From NCBI GenBank assembly GCA_017999915.1, contig JAGNKX010000005.1, positions 62,001 to 126,000 on the forward strand: a stretch of DNA of 64,000 nucleotides, written 5' to 3'. Under the pieces are notes generated by a model. The model did no database searches, had not been told where the DNA came from, and saw nothing but the letters and a program-made list of their open reading frames with translations. The stretch comes from Spirochaetota bacterium (GTDB taxonomy: Bacteria > Spirochaetota > UBA4802 > UBA5550). This document shows, piece by piece, positions 1 through 8,928 of this stretch. Position 1 is the stretch's first letter, and the number at the start of each line of letters is the position of its first letter. The position numbers and the translations under genes are program-made.

Positions 1-1159
1 GGAGGGCCTGCTGAGCCTCGACGCGCTGGGTGACGTCATGGCACATCACCAGGAGCCCCCGGATGCCCGGGTCATCGGTCATATTCGTGGCGAGGGCCTC
101 CAGGTGAATCCACGTATTATCCAGCTTCCGCACCCTGAACAGCGTCGGCAGATGGGGATTCGTTCTCGTTATAACATCCTTGAAGTCCTTGAGCACCCGC
201 TCCCTGTCATCGGGATGAATGAACTCAAAGGCATTCTTACCCATGATCGAAAAGCCGAGACTGGCTGCGGTAATGGGATTCTCGAAGGTAACAACGCCCG
301 CCTGGTCCATGATGAGAACGAAATCCTCGAGATTGTCCACCAGGGCGCGGAATCGACACTCGCTGTTTCGCAGGGCCTCCTCGGCCCGGCGCCTCTCGGA
401 AATATCCCTGGACACGCCATGGATGCCGATGATGCGTCCCTCGCGGTCGCGGATCGCCCGCATCTTGTTTTCAACCCATACGGTCGATCCATTTTTATGG
501 TAGTATTCCACTTCCATGGTTATGGTCCGCTCCGGATCTATACCCATCTCCGAGTCCCGCTTCAGCTCCACGGCGAACCTCTTCATGATCATCGTCAGCG
601 ACTCCGGCGTGAGCTGCTCCTCCACCTTCTGGGCGTACCGCTCCTCGGGGGTAAAGCCGAGGGTGTTGACGATGGACGGGCCGGCGAAGGTCGTCCGCAT
701 GTTCAGGTCCATGGTCCAGACCATGTCGCTCATCTTGTCCGTGATAAAGCGGTACTTCTCCTCGCTTTCCACGAGGCGCCTCTCCAGCTTGTGACGGTGG
801 AGGGCCGTGTCGATCATGGAATAGAGGTGCAGGATATTGACCGGCTTCAGGATATACCCGTGGGGGTCCGTGTCGCGGGCGCGGGAAATCGTCGCGACAT
901 CGGCGTTGCCGGTCATGTAGACCACGGGGATGGAGAGGGTTTGCTTGATTACCTTCGCGGCCTCGATACCGTCCATGGAGCCCGCGAGAACGATATCCAT
1001 GAGAATCAGGTCGGGATGGAGCTCGGCCGCCATACTCACGGCGTCTTCCCCCGTCTTGGCGCTGCCGCATACCTCGTACCCCAGCTTCAGCAGGGTACTC
1101 TGTATGTGCATCCCGACGATTGCCTCGTCTTCAACGATCAGTATCCTTGTCTGTGTCAT
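1..1159 (-). CDS. REC-PAS-PAS sensor/response regulator, 3' part cut by window edge
   Basis: Signal-transduction protein, read from my own translation of the minus strand; about 386 residues are visible and it runs off the left edge. A receiver domain (residues about 5-120) has the acidic pair E10/D11, phospho-acceptor D55 (LILMDIV) and the conserved lysine in GYILKPVN. It is followed by two PAS domains with PAC ends (GIHGVSRDISERRRAEEAL; then a second PAS ending at a DVTQR motif). A kinase domain may follow outside the window. ATG at 1159 has no Shine-Dalgarno; an in-frame TTG at 1183 has GGGAGG 4 nt upstream and is a real alternative, adding 8 residues. The family usually works as a cytoplasmic hybrid sensor. 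The partner is not visible. Confidence 0.85.
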   Translation of the reverse strand, partial: MTQTRILIVEDEAIVGMHIQSTLLKLGYEVCGSAKTGEDAVSMAAELHPDLILMDIVLAGSMDGIEAAKVIKQTLSIPVVYMTGNADVATISRARDTDPHGYILKPVNILHLYSMIDTALHRHKLERRLVESEEKYRFITDKMSDMVWTMDLNMRTTFAGPSIVNTLGFTPEERYAQKVEEQLTPESLTMIMKRFAVELKRDSEMGIDPERTITMEVEYYHKNGSTVWVENKMRAIRDREGRIIGIHGVSRDISERRRAEEALRNSECRFRALVDNLEDFVLIMDQAGVVTFENPITAASLGFSIMGKNAFEFIHPDDRERVLKDFKDVITRTNPHLPTLFRVRKLDNTWIHLEALATNMTDDPGIRGLLVMCHDVTQRVEAQQAL

Positions 1160-1353
1160 AGGGCCATGATTGGCGAATTGCAATAGTCCTCCCGGTATAG
1201 TGAAACAGAAAAAGGCATTAATAATTCAGCACCGGATCGGAACATCAGTCAATAACAATTTTCACGCTCTCCCGATCCTGGGATTCCTCTATATAATATA
1301 ACAAGAGACATGACGGTTTTTCAAAAAATTGAACGACACATTGCAAAAATGAT

Positions 1354-1381
1354 TTGAAAATTGAGGTTATCCGGCTATGGT
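1354..1381 (+). promoter_or_regulatory. Candidate sigma70-type promoter for the coiled-coil gene
   Basis: TTGAAA (1354-1359), 16-nt spacer, TATGGT (1376-1381), placed 36 nt before the ATG at 1417. Match is moderate; called by eye only. Confidence 0.3.
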
Positions 1382-1416
1382 AAAATCGATCATAGACATT
1401 TACCGGCAGGATGTTC

Positions 1417-2607
1417 ATGGACGAAAGCATATTCATAGATCTGCACAACAAGGCCGAGGATTTCGGATCGATCGAGAGGCTCGTCAGCGAGTCGTCGAAG
1501 CTCCGGAAAAAGCATTCCGAGGAGTCGATCTCCCTGATCAAACAGTCCCTCGAGATCGGCGATATCCTGAACCACGAATTCGAGATCATATCGCGGGCGA
1601 ATAAAACCATGCGGGACCAGCACAGCGCCATACTGAACTACTGCAACGTCCTCGATTCCAACACGGCCCGCCAGAAGGAGATCTTCGGCGCCCTTAAGGA
1701 CAATGCCTTCGTCAGCCATGATACGCTGGGCCAGGTGGAAGAGATGGTCCGGAGCCTCTCCGATTCGCTGCACAAGGCGATCATCCTCCTCCACATGATC
1801 ATCGAGAACGATAACGAGATCATCCTGATGGACAATCTCATCATTAGCCGGAAGAAGTTCCAGAGGGACTCCATAGACCGGCTCAAGAAGCTGGCCTTCC
1901 GGACCCTGGAAGACGCCGAGAGCGCCATCCGCGGTTCCTCGTCGAACCTCAAGCGCGGCCTTCAGCTGGCGGAGGGCCTTGCCGGGGTGGAGCGACACCT
2001 GTCCGATAAAAACCGGGAAGAGCTGAGCAGGCTCATCGGCGAGGCCAACACTGGATGGAACATCGCGGCCGCGGTGAACCGGAGCTCCGCCACCCAGGTG
2101 CTCTTCGCCGAACAGGTGGGCGAGTTCACGGCCAGGCTCCATGAAGACTCGGAGGCGATCCGCGACCTGGTGGTGGACAAGCACGGTCTCTTTTCCCGCA
2201 ACCGTGAACTGGCCAGGGAGCTGACGGTCATACTCTCCCTCGAGATCAAGGATTACCTCCCCGCCGGGGAGCTGGCGAACAAGGTGTGCTCGGAAACGGA
2301 CCTCCCGGCCGGCATCCGCCGCCTCGCCGACAACCTCGTTTCCTACGCCGCCATCGCCTGCAGGGACATTCTCTTCGTGTCGAATCTCAACTTCGACATG
2401 ACCGACAGCATCAGCCTGAACGCCGATATCGAGAAAAAATCCGTAGACCTCACCAGGACAGAACTGGAATACTTCGAGCGGATCAGGCAGGAAGTGCAGA
2501 GCATGACCGAAGCGACCAAGTACCCCATCGAAGGATCGGAGCGGAACATCGAGAACGGGAAGATAATAGAGGGCTACCTGAAGAAGATAATGGAAGGGAT
2601 GGGATGA
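1417..2607 (+). CDS. Coiled-coil protein of unknown function
   Basis: A 396-residue, highly charged, helix-rich protein with no signal peptide or membrane segment. I do not recognise the family. Heptad-like leucine/isoleucine spacing runs through most of the length, so a cytoplasmic coiled-coil bundle is likely. The C-terminal third (TDSISLNADIEKKSVDL onward) recalls helical parts of chemoreceptor-like proteins, but there is no hairpin-tip signature. An ATG at 1411 is also in frame; the ATG at 1417 is preferred because GGCAGGA lies 5 nt before it. The gene stands alone: it is divergent from the REC-PAS gene on its left and convergent with pyrR, separated from pyrR by a perfect palindrome. Confidence 0.75.
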   Translation: MDESIFIDLHNKAEDFGSIERLVSESSKLRKKHSEESISLIKQSLEIGDILNHEFEIISRANKTMRDQHSAILNYCNVLDSNTARQKEIFGALKDNAFVSHDTLGQVEEMVRSLSDSLHKAIILLHMIIENDNEIILMDNLIISRKKFQRDSIDRLKKLAFRTLEDAESAIRGSSSNLKRGLQLAEGLAGVERHLSDKNREELSRLIGEANTGWNIAAAVNRSSATQVLFAEQVGEFTARLHEDSEAIRDLVVDKHGLFSRNRELARELTVILSLEIKDYLPAGELANKVCSETDLPAGIRRLADNLVSYAAIACRDILFVSNLNFDMTDSISLNADIEKKSVDLTRTELEYFERIRQEVQSMTEATKYPIEGSERNIENGKIIEGYLKKIMEGMG

Positions 2608-2608
2608 G

Positions 2609-2638
2609 TGAAGGCGCGGTTGCGCAACCGCGCCTTCA
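2609..2638. terminator. 30-nt perfect palindrome between convergent genes
   Basis: Arms of 15 nt (TGAAGGCGCGGTTGC and its exact complement) with no loop. It starts 2 nt after the coiled-coil gene stop and ends 8 nt from the pyrR stop. There is no clear T-run on either side, so it is a bidirectional stem structure that may stop or protect both transcripts rather than a textbook intrinsic terminator. Confidence 0.6.
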
Positions 2639-2646
2639 GGATATAT

Positions 2647-3186
2647 TCACTCATCCTTATGGATCACCACGCTGTCCCCGGAAGGCGTCTCGCCGGAAAG
2701 AATGACTTCAATCGCATCCTTGATGCCGGTCTTGATGCGGTAACCGCAATAGTCGGGCTGTATCGGCAGCTCGCGGTTCCCCCGGTCGACCATGACGAAA
2801 AGCCGTATGGCCTTGGGCCTTCCGAACGACGTCAGCGTCTCCAGGGCCGCCTTGGTGGTGCGGCCGGTGAAGATCACGTCATCCACCAGGAGTATGGTCA
2901 TGGCGGAAATGTCAAATGCTATGGAAGTCTCCTTGATGGACGGGAGAACGCCCCTGGTGGCGAGGTCGTCGCGGTAGAAGGTTATGTCAAGGGTGCCGCT
3001 CTTCACCGGCTTGCCGGAGAGCTCCTCGATGCGGCTCCGGATGCGGCGGGCGAGCTCCACCCCGCCGGTCTGCAGTCCCACCACGGCGAACTTCTCATTA
3101 TCATCGAGATCGTTAAAAATCTGACCGGATAGGCGGTCGATGATTTCAGCGATATCCTTGCTCTGGAGCAGCACTGTCGTTCCCAT
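2647..3186 (-). CDS. pyrR: PyrR-type uracil phosphoribosyltransferase / pyr regulator
   Basis: 179 residues, normal length for PyrR. The type I phosphoribosyltransferase PRPP loop is clear (ILLVDDVIFTGRTTKAAL, about residues 96-113), as is the early PPi-loop region VVGLQTGGVELARRI. PyrR makes UMP from uracil and PRPP, and in many bacteria binds pyr mRNA to cause attenuation. It starts 3 nt after the carB stop, so the two are almost certainly co-transcribed. No attenuator-like leader is seen in front of carB, so any RNA target must be elsewhere, or only the enzymatic activity is used here. Confidence 0.93.
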   Translation of the reverse strand: MGTTVLLQSKDIAEIIDRLSGQIFNDLDDNEKFAVVGLQTGGVELARRIRSRIEELSGKPVKSGTLDITFYRDDLATRGVLPSIKETSIAFDISAMTILLVDDVIFTGRTTKAALETLTSFGRPKAIRLFVMVDRGNRELPIQPDYCGYRIKTGIKDAIEVILSGETPSGDSVVIHKDE

Positions 3187-3189
3187 AGC

Positions 3190-6100
3190 TCACACAACCT
3201 CTTTGTGATATTCCTGGATAGGCCTGACGAAATAGTTCTTGTTCTTTTTGATTTCCAGGAGGCCCCGGATGGCGGCCCGCGCCGACTGCACGGTGGTCAT
3301 ATAGGGGATATGGTACCGCACACCGGCCTGCCGGATCAGGTAGGAGTCGTCCTTCGAGACCTTCCCGGAGGGCGTGTTTATGATCATGTCGATCTCCTTG
3401 TTCTTCATCAGGTCGATGATGTTGGGGCGGCCCTCGCTCACCTTGTGCACCTGGCCGCAGGGAATGCCCAGGTCGTTGTAATACTGCGCCGTCCCCTCCG
3501 TGGCGATGAAGCGGAAGCCGTTCTCGTGGAGGCTGCGCACCTCCGGGAGAAGCTCGTCGCGGTAGCGGCTGCTGACAGAAAGGAGCACCGTACCGGACAG
3601 GGGCAGGGAATCACCGGCCGCCAGGGTCGCCTTGTAGAAGGACTCGCCGAAATTGTCCGAGATGCCCATCACCTCGCCCGTCGATTTCATCTCCGGCGAC
3701 AGGAGCGTGTCCACGCCGGGAAACTTGTTAAAGGGAAGCACCGCCTCCTTGACGCTGACGAAGGGGATCTTCTTCATCCTGGTGAGGCCGTACTCCGAGA
3801 GCTTTTTGCCCAGCATCACGCGCACCGCCATCTTCGCCAGGGGCACGCCGGTGGTCTTTGACACGAAGGGCACGGTTCGCGACGCCCGCGGGTTCACCTC
3901 GATGACGTAGAGCTTCTCGTCCTTGATGGCGAACTGTATGTTCAGCAGGCCCACCACCGCGAGCTCCCGCGCCAGGGCCTCCGTGGTCTCGGATATGGTC
4001 CGGATCATCGTCTCGGAAAGGGAAAGGGGCGGTATAATGCAGGCCGAATCCCCCGAGTGGATCCCCGCCTCCTCCACGTGCTCCATGATGGCGCCGATGT
4101 ACACGGCAGTTCCGTCGGAGAGGGCATCGACGTCGATCTCTATGGCATCCTCCAGGAAGTCGTCCACCAGGATCGGGTGCTCCGGCGAGAGCTCCACAGC
4201 CGTGGCGATGTAATCCCGAAGGCTGTCCTCGTCGTAAATGATGGCCATGGCGCGGCCGCCCAGCACGTAGCTGGGCCGCGCCAGCACCGGGTAGCCGATC
4301 GACCCGGCGATGCGGATCGCCTCCTCCTCGGCGAAGGCGATGCCGTTCTCCGGCTGCAGCAGGCCAAGCTTGCGCACGACCTCGGCGAAGCGCTCACGGT
4401 CCTCGGCGCGGTCGATCGAATCGGGGGACGTGCCGATGATTTTCACGCCGTTCTCCTCGAGGGCGCGGGCCAGGCGCAGCGGCGTCTGGCCGCCGAACTG
4501 GACGATGACGCCGTCCGGTTTTTCCTTGTTGTATATGTGGAGGACGTCCTCCAGGGTCAGCGGCTCGAAGTAGAGCCGGTCCGATGTGTCATAGTCGGTG
4601 GATACCGTTTCCGGGTTGGAGTTCACCATGATCGACTCGATCCCCTCCTCGCGAAGCGCGAAAGAGGCGTGGCAGCAGCAGTAATCGAACTCTATCCCCT
4701 GGCCGATCCGGTTGGGACCGCCGCCGAGGATCATGATCTTCTTCCTGTCGGAGACGGCCGTCTCGTCGGCGTCGTCATAGGAAGAATAATAATAGGGCGT
4801 GAAGGCCGCGAACTCCCCGCCGCAGGTGTCCACCAGGCGGAAGCCGGGGACGATGCCCTTCTCCAGGCGGAACTTCCGCACCTCGTCCTCCCGGGCCTTG
4901 ATGGCCTTCGCGTAGTCCTTCTGGAAATCGGGGCCGCGCTCGTACAGGCGGACCAGCTCGTCGCGGTGCGACAGGTAGCCGAGCTGGCGGTCGGAAAAGC
5001 CGAGGCGCTTCATGCGCCGGACGGTCTCCTCGTCCAGGTCCTTTGTCTTGCGATCCTCGGCGAAATCCTGCGCCGCGTCGGTTATCTCCTTCAACTGGCC
5101 CAGGAACCAGCGGTCGATCTTCGTGAGGGTGTGGACCCGTTCCACCGTCCATCCCATCTTGAAGGCGACGTTGAGGAAGAACATCCGGTCCTCCCGGGTG
5201 TTGACGAGCTCCTTCTCAATGATGTCGCGCTTGTGGCGCTCGGGAAGGCGCTTCAGCATCTCGACTATCTTGACGACGCCGTCTGAGCCGAAGCCGTAGC
5301 GGTTGATCTCAAGGGAGCGAAGGGCCTTCTGGAAGGCCTCCTTGAAGGTGCGGCCGATGGCCATTGCCTCGCCGACGGACTTCATCTGCGTGCCCAGGCG
5401 CGAATCGGCGCCTTCGAATTTCTCGAAGGCCCACCGCGGGGCCTTGACCACGACATAGTCGATGGTCGGCTCGAAGGAGGCCGGCGTTTCCCTGGTGATG
5501 TCGTTCGGTATCTCGTCCAGGGTGAGGCCCACGGCGAGCTTGGCCGCGATCTTCGCGATGGGGAACCCCGTTGCCTTGGACGCGAGGGCGCTGGAGCGGC
5601 TCACGCGGGGGTTCATCTCGATGATCATCACCCGCCCGTCCTCGGGATTTATCGCGAACTGTATATTGGAGCCGCCGGTATCGACGCCGATCTCGCGGAT
5701 GATCTTGATCGCCATGTTCCGCAGATTCTGGTATTCCCGGTCGGAGAGGGTCTGCTGCGGCGCCACGGTGATGGAGTCGCCGGTATGGATCCCCATGGGG
5801 TCTATATTTTCGATGGAGCAGATGATGACCACGTTGTCCATCCGGTCGCGCATCACCTCGAGCTCGAATTCCTTCCACCCGATCACCGACTCCTCCAGGA
5901 GCACCTGGTTGATGGGGGACTCGTCGAGACCCCGGGCCACCAGGTCGATGAAGTCCTCGCGGTTGTACACGATGTTTCCGCCGGTGCCGCCCAATGTGAA
6001 GGCGGGGCGGATGATGATGGGAAGGCTTATCCGCTCCAAAACCGTCAGGGCCTCCTCGATCGACGAGGCCAGTCCCGACTTCGGCACCGACAGGCCGATG

Positions 6101-6513
6101 TCGACCATGGCCTGCTTGAAAAGGTCGCGGTCCTCGGCCTTCTTGATCGACTCTATGTTCGCGCCGATGAGCTCGATGCGGTGGCGCTTGAACACGCCCC
6201 GCTCTCCCAGGGCCAGGGTCACGTTCAGCGCTGTCTGGCCGCCGACGGTGGGCAGCACCGCGTCGGGCTTTTCAATGGCGATGATCTTCTCCACGACGTC
6301 CGGGGTGATCGGCTCGATATAGGTGCGGTCGGCCAGGTCCGGGTCGGTCATGATGGTGGCCGGGTTGGAATTGATGAGCACGACCTCATAGCCTTCCTCT
6401 TTGAGGGCCTTGCAGGCCTGGGAACCGGAATAATCGAACTCGCAGGCCTGGCCGATAACAATCGGGCCGGAGCCGATGATTAGTATTTTTCTGATATCTA
6501 TTCGTTTGGGCAT
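3190..6513 (-). CDS. carB: Carbamoyl-phosphate synthase large subunit
   Basis: 1107 residues, slightly longer than the usual about 1070. It makes carbamoyl phosphate from glutamine-derived ammonia, bicarbonate and two ATP, for pyrimidine and arginine synthesis. Two homologous halves each carry a pre-ATP-grasp motif ([21 protein letters not shown] near residue 10; [21 protein letters not shown] near 565) and an ATP-grasp fold ([19 protein letters not shown]). A C-terminal MGS-like allosteric domain (about 960-1107, [17 protein letters not shown]) follows. The start ATG has GGAGAG upstream. carA is not adjacent: the gene upstream is divergent, so the small subunit is encoded elsewhere. Only pyrR follows in the operon. 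Confidence 0.97.
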   Translation of the reverse strand: MPKRIDIRKILIIGSGPIVIGQACEFDYSGSQACKALKEEGYEVVLINSNPATIMTDPDLADRTYIEPITPDVVEKIIAIEKPDAVLPTVGGQTALNVTLALGERGVFKRHRIELIGANIESIKKAEDRDLFKQAMVDIGLSVPKSGLASSIEEALTVLERISLPIIIRPAFTLGGTGGNIVYNREDFIDLVARGLDESPINQVLLEESVIGWKEFELEVMRDRMDNVVIICSIENIDPMGIHTGDSITVAPQQTLSDREYQNLRNMAIKIIREIGVDTGGSNIQFAINPEDGRVMIIEMNPRVSRSSALASKATGFPIAKIAAKLAVGLTLDEIPNDITRETPASFEPTIDYVVVKAPRWAFEKFEGADSRLGTQMKSVGEAMAIGRTFKEAFQKALRSLEINRYGFGSDGVVKIVEMLKRLPERHKRDIIEKELVNTREDRMFFLNVAFKMGWTVERVHTLTKIDRWFLGQLKEITDAAQDFAEDRKTKDLDEETVRRMKRLGFSDRQLGYLSHRDELVRLYERGPDFQKDYAKAIKAREDEVRKFRLEKGIVPGFRLVDTCGGEFAAFTPYYYSSYDDADETAVSDRKKIMILGGGPNRIGQGIEFDYCCCHASFALREEGIESIMVNSNPETVSTDYDTSDRLYFEPLTLEDVLHIYNKEKPDGVIVQFGGQTPLRLARALEENGVKIIGTSPDSIDRAEDRERFAEVVRKLGLLQPENGIAFAEEEAIRIAGSIGYPVLARPSYVLGGRAMAIIYDEDSLRDYIATAVELSPEHPILVDDFLEDAIEIDVDALSDGTAVYIGAIMEHVEEAGIHSGDSACIIPPLSLSETMIRTISETTEALARELAVVGLLNIQFAIKDEKLYVIEVNPRASRTVPFVSKTTGVPLAKMAVRVMLGKKLSEYGLTRMKKIPFVSVKEAVLPFNKFPGVDTLLSPEMKSTGEVMGISDNFGESFYKATLAAGDSLPLSGTVLLSVSSRYRDELLPEVRSLHENGFRFIATEGTAQYYNDLGIPCGQVHKVSEGRPNIIDLMKNKEIDMIINTPSGKVSKDDSYLIRQAGVRYHIPYMTTVQSARAAIRGLLEIKKNKNYFVRPIQEYHKEVV

Positions 6514-6537
6514 AACTCTCCATGGATCAACCTACGA

Positions 6538-6567
6538 ATTACAATTTTTGTATAGAATATTTGTCAA
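6538..6567 (-). promoter_or_regulatory. Candidate sigma70 promoter of carB-pyrR
   Basis: On the minus strand: TTGACA (6567-6562), 18-nt spacer, TGTAAT (6543-6538), about 25 nt before the carB start. This leaves a leader too short for an attenuator. Confidence 0.5.
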
Positions 6568-6627
6568 TTAAAATAGTATCAAATTATCACTAAATTTACA
6601 TGGAAGATATAGTGCGGCTTAACCTTC

Positions 6628-6669
6628 ATGGCGGCCCCGGAAATGGCTGAACATTCCGGGAATGCCATG
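6628..6669. repeat. Interrupted inverted repeat in the carB / regulator divergent region
   Basis: CATGGC and CCCGGAA arms pair with TTCCGGG and GCCATG, separated by symmetrical 3-nt internal mismatches and an 11-nt loop. It sits mid-way in the 331-nt divergent region and could be an operator or an RNA hairpin. The rest of that region holds only the two candidate promoters. Confidence 0.45.
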
Positions 6670-6687
6670 GGCCGAAAAAAATAATAT

Positions 6688-6716
6688 TTGACTTTCATGG
6701 CCCGGCGGGCTCATAT
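6688..6716 (+). promoter_or_regulatory. Candidate promoter for the NarL-type regulator
   Basis: TTGACT (6688-6693), 17-nt spacer, TCATAT (6711-6716) inside the AT-rich run TCATATATAGTCTATATATA; about 130 nt before the regulator start. Confidence 0.35.
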
Positions 6717-6844
6717 ATAGTCTATATATAAAGAATGTCATCGGGCAGAGGAAATACTGCCTGCAATCAGACACGATGATGGCACACCATAGTTTTCGGC
6801 CCAATTCCCGCGCGGCCGCCGCGTCAGCGTGACTGATAAATGAT

Positions 6845-7528
6845 ATGACTATGGACGACAGCAAACGTATTTTCATTGTCGATGATCATCCGATGATCTG
6901 CCAGGGGCTGGCCCTGATGATCACGAAAAGGGCGCCCGACCTGGAGGTATGTGGAGACGCCGACGATATAGGCTCGGCCCTCGACAAAATCTCCGCCCTG
7001 CAGCCGCACCTCGTGGTGATCGACATCGAGCTGAAAAACTCGAACGGCCTCGACCTTGTCAAGGCGATGCGGTCGCGCCATCCCGATACCCCTTCCCTCG
7101 TGTTCTCCATGCACGACGAATCCGTGTACGCCGAGCGCGCCCTTCGGGCCGGCGCCAAGGGATATGTCATGAAGGACCTTCCCGTGGAGGCGCTGGTTGA
7201 CGCAATCCGCAAGATCCTGGACGGCAAGCTCTATTTCAGCGAAGACGTCACCATGAAGATACTGGGGAAATTCGTCAATATCGGGCTTGACGAATACGAG
7301 CTCCCTCTTAACAAGCTTTCCAACCGTGAGCTTGAAATATTCCAGCTCATCGGCCAGGAAATGAAGAGCGGCATCATCGCGAAAAAGCTCAACATCAGCA
7401 TCAAGACCGTGGAGGCGCACCGCGACAACATCCGGAAAAAGCTTATGCTGACCACCAACGACGACCTGAACCGCTTCGCGCGGGAATGGTCCATGCACGG
7501 CCGCAGCGCCTCGCAGCCGACGCACTGA
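6845..7528 (+). CDS. NarL/FixJ-type response regulator
   Basis: 227 residues. N-terminal receiver domain with acidic pair D13/D14, phospho-acceptor D60 (LVVIDIEL) and the lysine of GYVMKDLP; C-terminal LuxR-type helix-turn-helix (LSNRELEIFQLIGQEMKSGIIAKKL, then ISIKTVEAHRDNIRKKL). It is a DNA-binding transcription factor activated by phosphorylation. The starts at 6845 and 6851 are both possible; neither has a strong ribosome-binding site. It is followed by a HisKA_2 kinase and a chemoreceptor on the same strand and is probably the kinase's output partner, although the 393-nt gap suggests separate transcription. Confidence 0.92.
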   Translation: MTMDDSKRIFIVDDHPMICQGLALMITKRAPDLEVCGDADDIGSALDKISALQPHLVVIDIELKNSNGLDLVKAMRSRHPDTPSLVFSMHDESVYAERALRAGAKGYVMKDLPVEALVDAIRKILDGKLYFSEDVTMKILGKFVNIGLDEYELPLNKLSNRELEIFQLIGQEMKSGIIAKKLNISIKTVEAHRDNIRKKLMLTTNDDLNRFAREWSMHGRSASQPTH

Positions 7529-7574
7529 CATCACCCCCGGCTTTTTGTTGTAGGACAAACTGCTCACACATCAC

Positions 7575-7711
7575 TAGGAATATTCCTATTAAAAAATAGG
7601 CAACCCTCCTAATTGACGACATCCTTCTTATAATAGTACTTTTCATGTATAGTGATCGTTTCAGGATAACACATTCATTGTCATGCGTAGTGATATTGCA
7701 AGATAACATTA
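7575..7711. repeat. Palindrome plus two 38-nt-spaced direct repeats upstream of a kinase gene
   Basis: The 393-nt region 7529-7921 has no gene. It holds a 14-nt perfect palindrome TAGGAATATTCCTA (7575-7588) and two similar boxes of form AGTGAT..(T)..CA.GATAACA beginning at 7651 and 7689, exactly 38 nt apart (about 3.6 helical turns). A TATAAT hexamer lies at 7629-7634 just before the first box. These are plausible binding sites for a dimeric regulator, perhaps the adjacent NarL-type protein. Confidence 0.4.
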
Positions 7712-7921
7712 TCAAGATCATCCCTCCACATGATGCGCAGGGATGCTGTCAGGGATAAAAAAAAGGGGATGCGGCGTTCAGCACATGGCAACGACACAAT
7801 ACACACATAGAAGGGAGACATCTTCATAACACTTCGGGAAAACACCAGAGGCTGTTTCCATTCTCGAACAGTTCCATGATACCGCCATTCCTATTCATGA
7901 CGTCACCGGAGAACGGGGAAG

Positions 7922-8863
7922 ATGATATTTCGATACGACAACGAAAGGGACAAGATATTCTTCAGCGAAACCGATGACAGGAAAAACCGTATCGAGTTCG
8001 AGCGGCATGTTCACGCAATCCAGGAGGAATACGGCATATCCGGCCATTACGAGCGTTGGGAATCGGTTTTCCGCGAGCTGACAAGCGTCGATGGCCGCCT
8101 CGAAAGCCCCATCATGTTCTACGACGAGACGGGGGCGAAAATATACAAGTGCCACCTCTTCCCCGAGCACGACTCCGCCGGCAACATAATCTCCATCATA
8201 TGCATATCCCAGGACATCACCGAGATTATGAAGATCATAGACACGATCTGCACGCTCCAGAAAGAGAAGGAAACGATGCTCCAGGAGCTGCACGACCGGG
8301 TGAAGAACAACCTCCAGATCGTCGAAAGCCTTCTCCGCCTGCAGGCCGACCGGATCAACGATTTCAATTACTACTCCCTGTATGAAAATTACATCAACCG
8401 GATCCACGCCATCGCCCTGATCCAGAACAAGTTCTACCAGGAGAACAACCTGGAGGTCGTCAATCTCGGCGAATACATCGGGGACTTTATTGAATCATTG
8501 CAGAAAAACAGGACCCTTGATTCAAAGGAGGTCCGGATCAACCACACCGTGGAGAACGACAAGCTCGAATTAAAGGTCGCCGTACCATGCGCCTTGATAA
8601 TCAACGAGCTCGTCATCAACTCATTGCAGCACGCGTTCCCGCCCGGCACGAAGGGCTCCATAACCATCAGCTTCTCGTGGGATTTTCTCGAGATGGCCCA
8701 CGCCCTCGAAGTATCGGATGACGGCATAGGGATTCCGGAACACGTGGACTGCTACAATCCGGCAACGATGGGTCTTGAGCTGGTGAACGCCCTGGTCCGC
8801 CAGTTGAAGGGAACCATCTCCATATCACGCAACAACGGGACTCACTACAGCATACGGTTCTAG
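7922..8863 (+). CDS. HisKA_2-type sensor histidine kinase with short PAS-like input
   Basis: 313 residues, soluble. Residues 1-105 form a degenerate PAS-like domain with a PAC-type end (IICISQDITEIMKIIDTI). The HisKA_2 dimerisation/phosphotransfer motif ELHDRVKNNLQIVESLLRLQ follows (about 119-138). A HATPase_c domain has the N box IINELVINSLQHAF and the G1 box VSDDGIGIP. GGGGA precedes the ATG. It autophosphorylates on the His of LHDRVKNN and should pass phosphate to a receiver, most simply the regulator at 6845. A close paralogue lies at 17941-18894; both sit beside a chemoreceptor. The chemoreceptor begins 65 nt downstream. Confidence 0.9.
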   Translation: MIFRYDNERDKIFFSETDDRKNRIEFERHVHAIQEEYGISGHYERWESVFRELTSVDGRLESPIMFYDETGAKIYKCHLFPEHDSAGNIISIICISQDITEIMKIIDTICTLQKEKETMLQELHDRVKNNLQIVESLLRLQADRINDFNYYSLYENYINRIHAIALIQNKFYQENNLEVVNLGEYIGDFIESLQKNRTLDSKEVRINHTVENDKLELKVAVPCALIINELVINSLQHAFPPGTKGSITISFSWDFLEMAHALEVSDDGIGIPEHVDCYNPATMGLELVNALVRQLKGTISISRNNGTHYSIRF

Positions 8864-8928
8864 GGAGACACCCGTTTATACATACATTCTCCGCTCAGAC
8901 ACAGTAAATCAAAAAGGGGGCATCAGAC

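Noticed and set aside
38-1186. Plus-strand ORF (382 codons) at the left edge
   Set aside because: The minus strand encodes a real REC-PAS protein with conserved phosphorylation residues; the plus-strand product is His-rich with no domain.
4057-5286. Plus-strand ORF (409 codons) opposite carB
   Set aside because: Antisense to conserved carB sequence; no ribosome-binding site and composition typical of shadow frames.
7613-7634. TTGACG plus TATAAT as a promoter
   Set aside because: The spacer is only 10 nt, too short for sigma70; only the TATAAT may be real.
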